Below, piece by piece: positions 34,510 to 45,211 of a DNA stretch of 64,000 nt. The stretch's first letter is position 1. Each line of letters begins with the position of its first letter. Source of the DNA: Ophioceras dolichostomum (taxonomy: Eukaryota; Ascomycota; Sordariomycetes; Magnaporthales; Ophioceraceae). A model generated the notes under the pieces. The model saw only the letters and a list, made by a program, of their open reading frames with translations, had not been told where the DNA came from and made no database searches. The stretch covers positions 91,578 to 155,577 of the forward strand of contig PYST01000054.1 of the NCBI GenBank assembly GCA_003049485.1, written 5' to 3'. The translations under genes and the position numbers were made by a program.

Positions 34510-37500
34510 TTACTTCCACCTTGTCCTAACAGCCCTCAACAAAGCCCAAGCCACAAGCCTATAAATCACAGTCGTAGCGGCAAGGCACGCCAGGTTCACC
34601 GCGCCATTGACGTTCAGCTTGTACAGATCCAGCACGTCCTCGCCCGTAGCGATCAGACACGTGCCGTCGGGCCTCCTCTGCGTCTCGTCGCACGTGAACT
34701 GCACGCCCCTGAGCGTGAACGGCGCCAGCGCCAGCACGGCGTAGCGCACGGGCGACAGATAGTTGAAGGCCTGGAACAGCGCCGGCATGTCGATGCTCAT
34801 GATGCCCGCCATGATGTTCGCCACCGACAGCACCACGGACGTCAGGTTGATGGCGAAGCCCGTGTGGCTGCTGAACAGCGTGTTGAACATGATGCCCACG
34901 GACTCGCCGCACGACACGACGCCGAAGCAGACGAACACGCACACGAAGTACAGCTCGGCCGTGCGCTCGAAGCCGATGGCGAAGTCGGCAAGGAGGCCGA
35001 AGACGAGGCAGGAGATCAGCTCGAAGGGGAATTCCAGGAGCGTGTACGCCAGGAAGAACGGCTCCACGGAGTACAGCCCGTCGTCGTCCTCCGCGTAGAA
35101 CACGTCCCGCTCCGCCGGGTACACGGCCACGTTCTGCAGCATGCCCACGAAGTAGAACGCGGCCATCTGCTGCACGAAGCCGACGCGGTTCTGGACCGAG
35201 TAGAAGTCGCTCTTGATGGGCGCGAAGAACAGGGCCAGGATGATGCCCAACCCCAAAACCTGCATGAGGCGCGCGACGAGGAGCGGGGGCTGGCGCCGGA
35301 AGTTGATGGCGGCCCGCCGGAGGAGGATCGGGAAGGAGGTGAAGAAGGAGGCACGCTTGCGCACGAGGGCGCCGAGCTCGGCGGGTGTGGCGAGGGTTGC
35401 TTTGTGGAAGGAGCGGCGGGGCGCGGGGATCAGGGAGGAGGAGCCGGCGGTTCGGACGGGTTCGAGTTGGGGGAAGGTGGCGGGGGCCGTCACGCCCGTA
35501 GTGTCGGGCACGTGCAGCGCAGCGGGCTCGCCTTTCTCGTCGGTTACGTCGCTGCTCACCACCACGGTAACACCGCCCGCACTGCCGCCCTCTTTCTCAA
35601 CAAGGTCCTTCTCGCCCTTGTCCGCGGCGTTTGTGGCCTCCCCTTGCTGCTGGACGCCAGGCACGGCGAGGAGGGCACCAGAAGCCAGAGGGGGAGGAGG
35701 TGGCAGGCGTTGTAGCATCTCCTCTGCATCCTTCTCCTCCTGAATCCCCGACAGTCGGATGTTCGAAGGGTGATAGACCGTCACGCCCAGCGACTGGAGC
35801 AACTTATCCTTCTCATTCAGCTGCTCCGCGGCCGCCGCATCGACCTGCGCCTGCCACGCGTCGATCAGCGTCTTGACCTTTTCCCTGCTCTCAGCCTCCC
35901 TCTGCTCCTCCTGCAAATCGATGGTGATGAGGTCGAGCGCGTAGTCGGCCGGGTTGGTGTTGTGCGGACACTCGAACCCGAGCGACGAGAAGTACTCGAG
36001 CATGTTGGGCGCGGGGCCCGAGTACACGGGCGAGCCCCCGCGGGCGAGCAGGAGGACGTTGCCGAAGTGGCGGAACAGGTCCGACCGCGCCTGGTGGATG
36101 GTCAGGATCAGCGTCCGGCCTTCGCTCGCCAGGCCGGAGAACAGCTCGAGGAGCGACAGCGTCGTGAAGGCGTCGAGGCCGCTGGTCGGCTCGTCGAGGA
36201 GGAGCACGCGCGGGTCGGTCAGCACTTGCACGGCGATGGTGACGCGGCGCTTCTCGCCTCCGGAGATGCCCTTGATCAGGTCCGACCCGACGAGGTTGTC
36301 GGCGCAGTCCTTGAGACCCATTTTGAGGAGCACCTCCTCGGCCCGGGCGTCCTTCTCCTCGCGACTCATCCACGACGGGAGCCTCAGTCCGGCGGCGAAG
36401 CGCAGCGTCTCACGCACTGTCAGGCTGGGCAGCAGCGCGTTGTCGTCCTGCGAGACGTACGAGCACACGGACCGGATCACGGCCTCGGACGGCTCCGCCC
36501 CGTTGAAGGTGAGCTTGCCCGATCGTCGGTAGCGCGTGCCTGGCGAGTTGCGCAGCCGCAGCGCCATGGCGTTGAGCAGTGACGTCTTGCCGCTGCCTGA
36601 GGGCCCCATGATGACGTTGATCTTGCCGGACTGGAACGTCGTCGTCACGGGCTGCAGGATCGTCTTGGTGGGCAGCTTCTTGGTCAAGGTGGCGTTGCGC
36701 TTGTCTAGCGTGAGCGAGAAGGCGTCCAGCCCCAGGTCGATGGCGCGCACCTCGGCGATGGAGCGCGCATTCATCTTCTCCTTGCCGAACGAGAGATCCG
36801 TGTCGGACGAGCGCGCCCGGGCGATGGTCATCTCAACAGTGAAGAATGCGAGGCCGATACCCGCCAGGATATAGAAGAACAGGACGAAGGCAACCAAGAC
36901 GACTATGGGCCTCCACACCCACTCCTCGGGAAACCCGAGCGACTTCATGACGTATGTCCCTGTGTACGAGACGCACTGAGGATTCCCCTCGCCACCGGGC
37001 AGCGGGCAGTCGTAGAAGCTGTCCTCAAACTCGTTGCCGCAGAAGGCACCAAAAACATAGTACGTGTACGTGAGGTACTTGAGCCAGCGCACGTAGACGG
37101 GGATGGTGTTGCTCTGGATGAAGAAGCCGCACGCCATGCTCTGCAGGGTGTACGAGAGGTTGGCGATCAGGCTGGCCCCGGGAAAGTGGCGGACGGCGGC
37201 GATGCAGGTCATGGCGCAGGTCACGGCGATGTAGTGGTTCAGCATGCAGACGGCTAGGAACGTGAGGTACTTCTCCGCCGTGCGGTCGAAGCCGGCCATG
37301 AAGTAGAAGATGGCGCTGAATAGGAACGGCACGGGGAAGTCCTCGGTGAAGAGGCGCGCGAACCGGCGAGAGAGCAGGAATGGCACCACGTCCGAGCAGC
37401 CCTCACTGTGCTCCCGGTCGAAGGTGGGGATGTCGATGCTGAGGCGGTAGGCCTCGAACAGGAGGAAGAGGTACCCCTGGAGCCCGGCCGAGGTGTACAG

Positions 37501-39320
37501 CGCACCCTCCCGAGACCGGATCCCTGCCTGGTCGCGCCCCAGAGAGAAGAAGATGTAGCCTGTGCAGAGACCCATCAGGATGGCTTCAAGGATGGATGCA
37601 GCCATGCCCATCGGGTCGCGGATGGTGACTTTGAAAGTGCGGTCCGTGAGGACGGTGATTTGGCGGAGGAACGAGGCGTGCTTGCCGGCCTTCAGGCGGC
37701 GGACGGCCCTCCGCGACGTCGAGGCAGGCGTCGCTGGTGACCAAAGGGCGAAGCGGGTCTCAGCCTCCTCGGCCCAGGCGTCTTTCAGTCTTTGCACACG
37801 AGCACTGCTATCGCGCTCAACCTCGGGGGTGCGGTTGTCGATGGCAGAGATGTCGATCACGAACTCGGCAGGGTTGACGAAGGGCGGCAGCTCGAAGCCG
37901 AGGCCAGCGAACCATGGGAGACACTCCTGCATGGGGCCGGAGTACACGGGGCTGCCCTTGGTCAAGATGACGAGGTTGTCGAACAGCTCCCAGATCTCGG
38001 AGCGTGGCTGGTGGATGGTCGTAATGATCGTGCGCCCCTTCCTGGCGAGCGTCTTCAGGGTGCGTACCAGCTGGAATGCAGAAGTACTGTCGAGTCTGTT
38101 GTGAAAGGAGTAGTGGCAGTTTGATTAGCATACTGGCCAGTGACAGTTCATGGTCGGAGTCAGTAAGTCGGAAAAACATACCCCGTTGTCGGCTCGTCCA
38201 GGAACAGGACAGATGGGTTAGCCAACATCTGGACCCCGATGCTGACGCGCCGCTTCTCGCCTCCGGAGCAGCCCTTGTGCGCATGGTCGCCGACCCTCGT
38301 ATCCGCACACTCCTTCAGCCCCAGCTCCAAGATCACCTCCTCCACCACGCGTTCGCGCTCCGCACTCGTCGTCGTCGAGGGCAGCCGCAGGTCGGCCGAA
38401 TACCGCAGCGTCTCGCGCACCGTCAGGGCCGGCAACAGGATGTCCTGCTGCATCACGTACGCGTGCCGCACCGAGTGGATGCTGCCGCTGGTCTCACCCC
38501 CCGGTTCCCCGGCGCCGTCCTCTGACCCACTGCCACCGCTGTTCACGACGATGCTTCTGAAAGCCGTGGTGCCCTCGACCGACAGCCGCGGGCTTGACAT
38601 GCGCTCGGCGAGCGTGTTTAGCATCGTGGTCTTCCCCGAACCGCTGCCGCCGATGATGGCCGTCAGAGTGCCAGGCGCGAATGTGGCCGAGACGGAGTGG
38701 ATCAGCGGCTTGATAGGGTCGCCCAGCTTGGTGGTCTTGCCGATCGCCTGCTTGAAGAGGCCCATGTACGTGGACGGGTCCCAGATCGAGGGCGACGTGT
38801 CGACCGAGACTCCGAGCTTCCGGATCTGCACCTCGACCGGCTCGACATCATCGAGCGACAGGTGGTTGGCATAGCCAGCCGTGAACGAGGCACGCCGGCG
38901 ACTGCGGCTTCTAGTGACAGGTCGCTCCAGCACCGAGGTGGCAACAGAGGAGGCGCGGTCTGACTTAGGCCTTTTCACCACGTATGCTGTTGCCTCTTCC
39001 ATATCCGGTATCTCCTTGTCCTTTCCGGGGTCCCGCTCCGCCTCGCTATCCTTCTTCTCGGGCTCCTCTCCATGTTTCCCCTCCTCCTGAACCCGAGCCT
39101 CGACGTTCGGTTCCGGCCTCTCGGTTTCCGTGTCCGCGGTTTGGTCCTTCACTTGGTCTGGATGAGAACCTTCTTCCTTGGCGAAGTTGTCGGTAGGCTT
39201 ATCGGTGGACTTTTCGGTGGGCTTGTCGACGGGTTTGTCTTTTGGCGGTGACGGCGGTGGCGTCGGGCCCGCACCCGCGTCGCCCTCGGCCGGCTCTCTT
39301 TGGGTGTCGTCTGCGGCCAT
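34510..39320 (-). CDS. Full-size ABCG transporter (NBD-TMD-NBD-TMD, YOL075C-like)
   Basis: Exons 38182-39320 and 34510-38095 flank an 86-nt intron (GTATGT ... CAG) that interrupts DEPTTG|LDS of the first ATPase domain; total 1574 aa. NBD1: Walker A GGSGSGKT at about 224-231, signature CSGGE at 351-355, Walker B VLFLDEP at about 371-377. TMD1 spans about 545-800. NBD2: Walker A GPSGSGKT at about 877-884, then GISGGEKRR and LLLDEPTSGLD. TMD2 is C-terminal, ending in a short basic tail. Domains run in forward order, unlike PDR pumps, which resembles the yeast YOL075C-type group. The first 160 residues are a Lys/Pro/Glu/Asp-rich disordered extension, and a long low-complexity linker follows NBD2. 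It is a membrane ATP-driven exporter of lipophilic compounds; substrate unknown. Both NBDs keep their key motifs. Confidence 0.92.
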
Positions 39321-41535
39321 CTTGGGGAGCTAATGCGCACGGGCGGAGCGACCAACTGATTCCCTGAACGAGAGGGATGGATCACATCGACGATGGGCGC
39401 ATTGGGTCTCAAGATCGGGTAGTGCGGCTACTAGAGAGCTCTTGACTGGCCGGCGTCGCTGGGGCGGGTTTGGCGGATGAGCTCCCCCTTCCCACTGACA
39501 GCTGTCAAGCAGGCGGGTGCGAGGCTGAGCGACTTCGCGAAGACCAAGATATCTCGACCTCGACAGGCTCGAGCCCGGAGGGAGGAAGTGGACGACCTAG
39601 AAACTCGACGGACGAAAGAAGACCAGGGAGAACAAAGAAAAGAAAAAAAACAAACGGGATCAGTGCGAGGTTGCACGGATATGCATCGCAAACCTTGAAG
39701 ACGTGGAGAGGTGTACCCAGGCTTGTCCTCGCTTCTGGCGGCGCAACTCAACACCCGAGCAGCAGGACTCTCAGTCCCGTCTTTGCATGTGGCCCTGCTG
39801 CAAACTGACTCTGGGAGTCTGCAACATCCTTTCGCGCTACAACTTTCGGGGTACTGGAGGGAATTGGTCCTCTGTTCTCTTGGTTGCCTCTCCAAGCAGC
39901 TCGCACCAAGCAGCTAGCACGGGTTAATTCCCCCGTCTCCCTGCAATTTTTTTTTGAATCCCACTGTGGAAAACCAACGGGACAGGGAAGAGAGATGCGA
40001 TATTTGTTCCGAGTCTCCGCTTTGGATGGGCTGCTGGCTGACTGCCCAGCATCCACACGGCCGACCTGCCGAAGAAGGAAAAGCACTGGCCGAGGGGAAG
40101 AGTCCTTTTTGGTGCCTCAATATTTGCTTCCTCAGCGCTGCTATCCCACGTCCCCTCTCCCCAGTCCACCTGCCCACCCTCCCCAGCGACGGGTCATCGC
40201 TTTGAACAAGAAGGGAAGAAAAAAAAACTTACATCAGCTGCCCATCATTGAAACGGCGCTGCTGCGGCTCTCGGTCGTTCGAACGCTCGTTCAGACCCCG
40301 CAAAGCAAAAAAAGAGAAGAGAGTTTAGTGTAACGGCGCACCTTCTTTCTTGATCCAATGGCCGACATCATCCGTATCCGCTAGGAGCAAAAAAAGACAA
40401 CGAGGGAAACGCGAGAGAAAATGCCAAAGGTCGCTGGGCGGCCGTCTCGTAAGCTGCCGCAGCGCGGGTGTGCCATTGGCCACGATATCCATGCAGTTGG
40501 AGAAGAGGGGTGGGGGGAGGGACCCCGCTGGAGGGAGGGTGTGGGTGAGCTGTCATGGTGTCGCATCCCAGGAACATTCTGCGTTTTGTTTCTGAATTGG
40601 CATGTGAAGACTGTGTCGAGAACCATGGCCCTGGGAAGGGATGGATGGCAAGGGAATAAATAATACATTGCAAATGCGATGAGCCGACTGTTTTCTCGGT
40701 GGCACGCACTGTAGAGAGTAGACGTACTGCGGTATACTAGCCCCGGGCCAGCTTTTTAACCTCGCCTTTTATGCTTCAAGTTAGATGAAGTGACACCTTC
40801 CCGCGGTTGTATTCCGGGGGACCTATTTAGCGCCATCCTGGCACATGGCAATCATCAAACGTACGAACCTAGGCGAAAGCAGGATTAATTGCCATCCATC
40901 AGTCGCGGCTGACATCACGTTCGCGCCCAGTCGCCACTTCATCACTTCGCAACCCGTCCAGCACTTCGGACTGCCTGGGGCCCCTTTTCTTCTTCATGTA
41001 CCTGTAAAGGTCGGTAGGTATCCTTTCGATCCGCTTAAAAAACAAAAGGGGGGAAAGTACGTACAGCCGCCCTGTGTCGACGGCAGCCGTAGCTCTTCCC
41101 TAGTCAGCATTGATAGATCCACGGGAGCCATCAGGACCTTGAAATGGGGCCAGGGATCCCCCGTGCCAAAGCCAAATGCCAAGTCGGCTGTATCAAGCTA
41201 TGTTAAGCTATATAAGTATGGCGTTGTACTGGCCTAGTCCATGGTGGACAGTCTCCCTAGCAAACGGAGACGACATATGTCGTTGTTGTTGCTGCGGAAT
41301 CTGGGCATACAGCTCCCCTGTTTGTTGTTTGCCTCTCCCTCACTCTCTACTTCTTAACCATGCAGTAGTTTTTGTTTGATCACATTATCTTCTCATCGAC
41401 TACTAAGGCCGTTCCGCCTATATCAACTTGGTGAGCGCGAAGTGTCTCGCTCCCGCCCGGAACCGATATGTACTTGAAGTGTACTGTACCTCCCCGAGGA
41501 GCTCGGCCAGCCCTTTGGTTCGATAAGCTCGAGCA

Positions 41536-41565
41536 AGGGGAGGGGGAGGGGGAGGGGGAGGGGGG
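41536..41565 (+). repeat. (GGGGGA)n tract with G-quadruplex potential
   Basis: Five runs of four or more G separated by single A residues; long enough to form a four-layer quadruplex on the plus strand. Confidence 0.85.
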
Positions 41566-41791
41566 CCATACTGGCTCCCCCGGAAGCCCTCCGAGCGTTT
41601 TGGCTCTTCAATGAATGATGGCGGGTGGTCTATTTTGGCGTGTGCTGTGGCGGAGGTCTGAATACACGCCTCCTCCGTGTGTCGCGTGCCTTGTGAGAAC
41701 AGAACGCGTTGACAAACGCGTCAGAGGAGTTTTTAACTGAAGAAATTTCTCGCAGTCGGCGGCCAGTTTCCAGTGCTCCGGATCCAGCCGG

Positions 41792-41805
41792 CCCTAACCC
41801 TAACC
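41792..41805 (+). repeat. Short interstitial telomere-like repeat
   Basis: CCCTAACCCTAACC, just over two copies of the fungal telomere unit, in otherwise ordinary intergenic DNA. Confidence 0.7.
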
Positions 41806-42073
41806 TGACTTTGGAACTTTCAGCTTTTCGGAGCTTCTTCACATCCACGCGAGGAACTTGACTCTAAACAAAGAAAACGGGCACCTCATATTCAAGACTT
41901 CACACGTCTTTTCTCTGTCTTTCGTCCATCCATCTTCATCGATCTTCGTTTATCTTCCGTCCTTTTTCGTTCGTCTTTCGTCCTTATTCGTCTATCCTCC
42001 CTCCTTCTTCGTCGCCTGTCTTTCGTCTTTCTTCTTTCCTTCTCCCGAAGTTACATCGATCGACAACGCCATT

Positions 42074-42600
42074 ATGATGGCCGACGAGTATCCCAACCGG
42101 AACGACCAGAACGACCAGAACTACCAGAACTACCAGGACGATCCCGACGCCGTCCCAGCGAATCGTGACCCGAGGCGTGGCTTAGCGGATCAGCCGGCGT
42201 CGGAAGCTGTGGTGGGGCACTGTCACCCAGCTGGGCGGCCTCAAGGGCATGAGAATCCTCGTCGAGGGGTTGAAGGCGGACGGTGACCTCCCCCCGGAGT
42301 GGAAGCGGCGCCTAAGTCAAATCTGGGACGTACGCGAACCGGACGATCTCGCGCCACGCGTCCTCGTCGGCCTGCGTCTCGATCGCGCACTCCGCCGGCA
42401 GGAGCGGCCTGAGCGGCCTGTTATTCCTGGCCATCCCCTTGACGCGGCGCTGCAGCGACGAGCACAAAGTCTCCGCTCTCCAGGCAAACGACGAGCCTGG
42501 CTTCGAGAGCCACGGCATCACGAGCAGCCTGCGTGTGTCCTTCGCTCCAGATCTTGCCAACGAGGTGTTCGAATGCTATGCGGGTATGTGGAATGGTGAG
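42074..42600 (+). pseudogene. Possible decayed or frameshifted gene
   Basis: A C/T-rich leader precedes ATGATGGCCGACGAG at 42074, which opens a 71-codon frame with N/D/Q/Y repeats (NDQNDQNYQNYQ). Protein-like sequence then continues in two other frames of the same strand: KLWWGTVTQLGGLKGM ... LPPEWKRR near 42208-42305, and SDEHKVSALQANDEPGFES ... NEVFECYAG near 42455-42583, the last abutting a GTATGT donor-like site. No splice combination I tried joins all three in phase, so this may be a pseudogene, an assembly indel or chance. The family is not recognised. Confidence 0.3.
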
Positions 42601-43417
42601 GGCACCTGAGGCAGGCGGGGAGAGGTGGGAAGGGGGAAGGGGGAGGGGGAGGGGGTCCTGCCGGCCCGAGATCGACCCGGAAGGGTGGATATAAAACGTC
42701 TTTGCAAGATGTGAGATGGATGTGAGTGATAGCAATATCGTGTGTGCAAAAAAGAGGGAGGCACATATGCCCGAACTTAATACCAATTTAATCTCGCGAG
42801 AGCACCCTCACCTCTCGCAGCCACAAATGGTAGCAACTCTCTCTACGCTGCAGAGATTGTAGATCGCTCAGATCACCAATTGTTGTCTTGGATAACTCAA
42901 GGTTAGTCAAGAGAGCACACAAACTATGTACCCTTCCCGCACGCGTACGTAGCAGAGGACTTTGAACAAGGTGAATCTGTGTTACGCAGGCCGCATAACG
43001 CACTACAATCCCTGCCGACGCATCGCTCAAAAGTAAATCAGTCGGGAAGTGGGAGTGGTTCCTCAAGCATCAGTCAGCAGACCGTCCCCAACCGAGCCAC
43101 GCCATTTCCTCTCGTGCACCCTCTTCTCGGACTCAAGTCTCACTTGACCAATGAACAGGGAGGTAGTCGAAAGAGGGGAGAAGCAAACACATGTCCGACG
43201 GAGGACCGCATTACGGAGGAGGTGTGTGAATATAACATTTACTGTCGTCGTCATGGCATCATTATCATCAGCAATGATCCAAACCACTCCCCAGGACGAG
43301 CCAGGGGCAGCGGGCTAGAAAACTAGGTACCTACCTACCTACCCACTTTCTACAAGACCAGAAACGTCTGGCTACCCGAACCTAACTACCTACCCAAAGC
43401 AACAAGCCCCCAAACCC
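42601..43417. other. Intergenic region downstream of allantoinase
   Basis: About 0.8 kb holding a G-rich run near 42630-42657 and a CCTA tetranucleotide run near 43324-43344. No gene is supported. Confidence 0.5.
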
Positions 43418-45211
43418 TCACGCAACCCTCCTCTCGACAATCGCCCTCCCCACCGGCCCTCCCCCAACAAACCCCCCGTTCTCCGCCCCAAACTCGAACA
43501 CCTTCCTCCCGCGCAGCCACGTCTCCGCGACGCGTCCCCTGAACTCGTGCCCCTCCCACGGCGAGCACCTGTTCTTCCACCGCATGTCCGGCGAGCGCAG
43601 CGTCCACCGCTCGGAGTCGTCGAACACGCACACGTCGGCGTCCATGCCCGCCCGCAGCGCGCCCTTCACGTGCGACAGCCCCACCTGCGCAGCCGTCGCC
43701 TGGCAGCACAGCCGCACGATTTCGACGATGGACGGCGCGGTCGGGTGGCGCTTCGCGCGCTGGAGCGAGGCCGTGTGCAGAATGGGCAGGCCGAGGCCGA
43801 CGGAGGAGATGCCGCCCCAGGCTGCGAAGAAGTCGCCCTGGTTAGGTGGTGGTGGTGGTTCCGCCACGGTGGCGGCGGCGGTAGCAAGAGTGGTACTCGT
43901 GGCAGTGGTGGCGGCAGTAGTCTTCTTCTCCCGTTCCGACAGCGCGGCGTTCTGGTCGGCGCCGTCCTTGTCGGGGAAGGTGACATCGACACCGGAGTCG
44001 AAGTGATGGCGCAGCAGCGACGGCCTCGTGGCCTCGTCGTCGACGACATCCGGCCGCAGGTGGTTCGGAAGCAGCTTGAGCTCGGGCGTGCAGGGGGAGT
44101 GGTCGCTGACGACGGTGCGGATCACCCCCTCGGCGGATCCGGCGCGGCCCAGCTCCTCCCACAGGCCGTCCTGGTTCGTGCGGCTGCGGATGGGCGGGCA
44201 GCACTTGTGGCGCGTGTCGCCGTCGTCGATGTCGTCGGCCGCGAGGCCCAGGTAGTGGAAGCACGTCTCGGCCGTGACGTTGACGCCGCCGCGGCGCGCG
44301 GCGCGCAGGAGCGGGATGCACTCCGTGGCCGAGAGGTGGACGATGTGCAGGTGCAGGTTGGGTGCCGTGGGGGCTAGTGCGAGGATCTCCTCGACGGCGT
44401 ACGTCTCGAATGATGGGGGGCGAGACTCGAGAAAGGCGTTGTAGGAGGTGTTCTCGCCGGTGGTCGTGGCAGCCAGTGGCGCAGCAGCGGAGGTCTGCAC
44501 GGCGGCGTCGCTGGCGACTGAGTCCTCCGCGACGGGCGGGATCATCTCCGCGTGGAACATCAGGGTCGTGGGCGAGTCCTTGAGGGTTTCCATGGCCAGC
44601 GCGACGTCCTTGGGCGAGATGGCCGGGAACTCGTCGACGCCGGACTCGATCAGGAAGCCCTTGAACCCCCGCACGCCGGCCTCGACGAGCGGGAGCAGCT
44701 CGGCCGCGTTGCCGGGAATCACGCCGCCGTAGAAGCCGACGTCGACCCAGCACTGGCCCTGGCTGGCCGCGAGCTTCTCACGGAAGCCGGCCACGGTGGT
44801 GGTCGGGGGGATGGCGTTCAGGGGCATGTCCACCACGGTGGTGACGCCGCCCGAGGCCGCGGCCCGCGTGCCCGTGTTGAAGCCCTCCCATTCCGTCCGC
44901 CCCGGCTCGTTGAGATGCACGTGCGCATCGACCAGGCCCGGCAGGAGGAGCTTGGGCGAGTGGTCGATGTACGTGGCTGACCTGGGGAACGATGTGGGAG
45001 GGAGCACGGCGGGCACGATGGAGACGATCTTGCCAGTATTGGAGGAGATCGATATGCTGGCCGGAGTGAGGACGAGGGAGTCGTCCGGCAGCGTCAGCAC
45101 GGCCCGGGTCGAGACCAAGACCGTCAGTGGTCCGGCATCTGCCGAGAGTGCCGCCGAGTCAGCGGTCATTGCAGCGGCAGGACCGTTATGCCGTTGGTCG
45201 TTGTTGATCAA
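43418..45211 (-). CDS. DAL1: Allantoinase
   Basis: Single 597-aa exon. Allantoinase (EC 3.5.2.5) opens the hydantoin ring of allantoin to give allantoate in purine/ureide breakdown. The amidohydrolase metal site is visible: HxH at 97/99 (DAHVHLNEPGRTEWEGF), the Lys that is normally carboxylated at about 184 (GFKGFLIESG), His 220 (MFHAE), His 292 (HIVHLS) and Asp 370 (SDHSPCTPELK). A region at about 383-459, rich in Thr/Ala and ending PPPPPNQ, looks like a low-complexity insertion between the conserved TPELK and GDFFAAWGGISS segments. Met 15 (MTADS) is an alternative start. Several GATAAG sites lie upstream. Identity is certain at family level; symbol by orthology to yeast. Confidence 0.93.
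   Translation of the reverse strand: MINNDQRHNGPAAAMTADSAALSADAGPLTVLVSTRAVLTLPDDSLVLTPASISISSNTGKIVSIVPAVLPPTSFPRSATYIDHSPKLLLPGLVDAHVHLNEPGRTEWEGFNTGTRAAASGGVTTVVDMPLNAIPPTTTVAGFREKLAASQGQCWVDVGFYGGVIPGNAAELLPLVEAGVRGFKGFLIESGVDEFPAISPKDVALAMETLKDSPTTLMFHAEMIPPVAEDSVASDAAVQTSAAAPLAATTTGENTSYNAFLESRPPSFETYAVEEILALAPTAPNLHLHIVHLSATECIPLLRAARRGGVNVTAETCFHYLGLAADDIDDGDTRHKCCPPIRSRTNQDGLWEELGRAGSAEGVIRTVVSDHSPCTPELKLLPNHLRPDVVDDEATRPSLLRHHFDSGVDVTFPDKDGADQNAALSEREKKTTAATTATSTTLATAAATVAEPPPPPNQGDFFAAWGGISSVGLGLPILHTASLQRAKRHPTAPSIVEIVRLCCQATAAQVGLSHVKGALRAGMDADVCVFDDSERWTLRSPDMRWKNRCSPWEGHEFRGRVAETWLRGRKVFEFGAENGGFVGGGPVGRAIVERRVA

Larger units (their letters stand above)
39321..42073. other. Intergenic region upstream of the ABC transporter
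   Basis: About 2.75 kb with the ABC transporter promoter at its left end. Contents: several short frames without domains, a G-rich (GGGGGA)n tract at 41536-41565, a telomere-like motif at 41792-41805 and a C/T-rich run at 41900-42060 (TCTTTCGTCC-type) that resembles a fungal leader. Confidence 0.5.

Noticed and set aside
34501..36582. Long plus-strand frames opposite the ABC transporter
   Set aside because: Antisense shadows of the NBD2/TMD2 coding sequence; His/Glu/Arg-rich composition typical of such shadows.
43547..44980. Plus-strand frames opposite allantoinase
   Set aside because: Antisense shadows; the minus strand has a complete enzyme active site.
29991..45211. Secondary-metabolite cluster (regulator plus ABC transporter)
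   Set aside because: No backbone enzyme (PKS, NRPS, terpene synthase) or tailoring genes; the neighbour is allantoinase.
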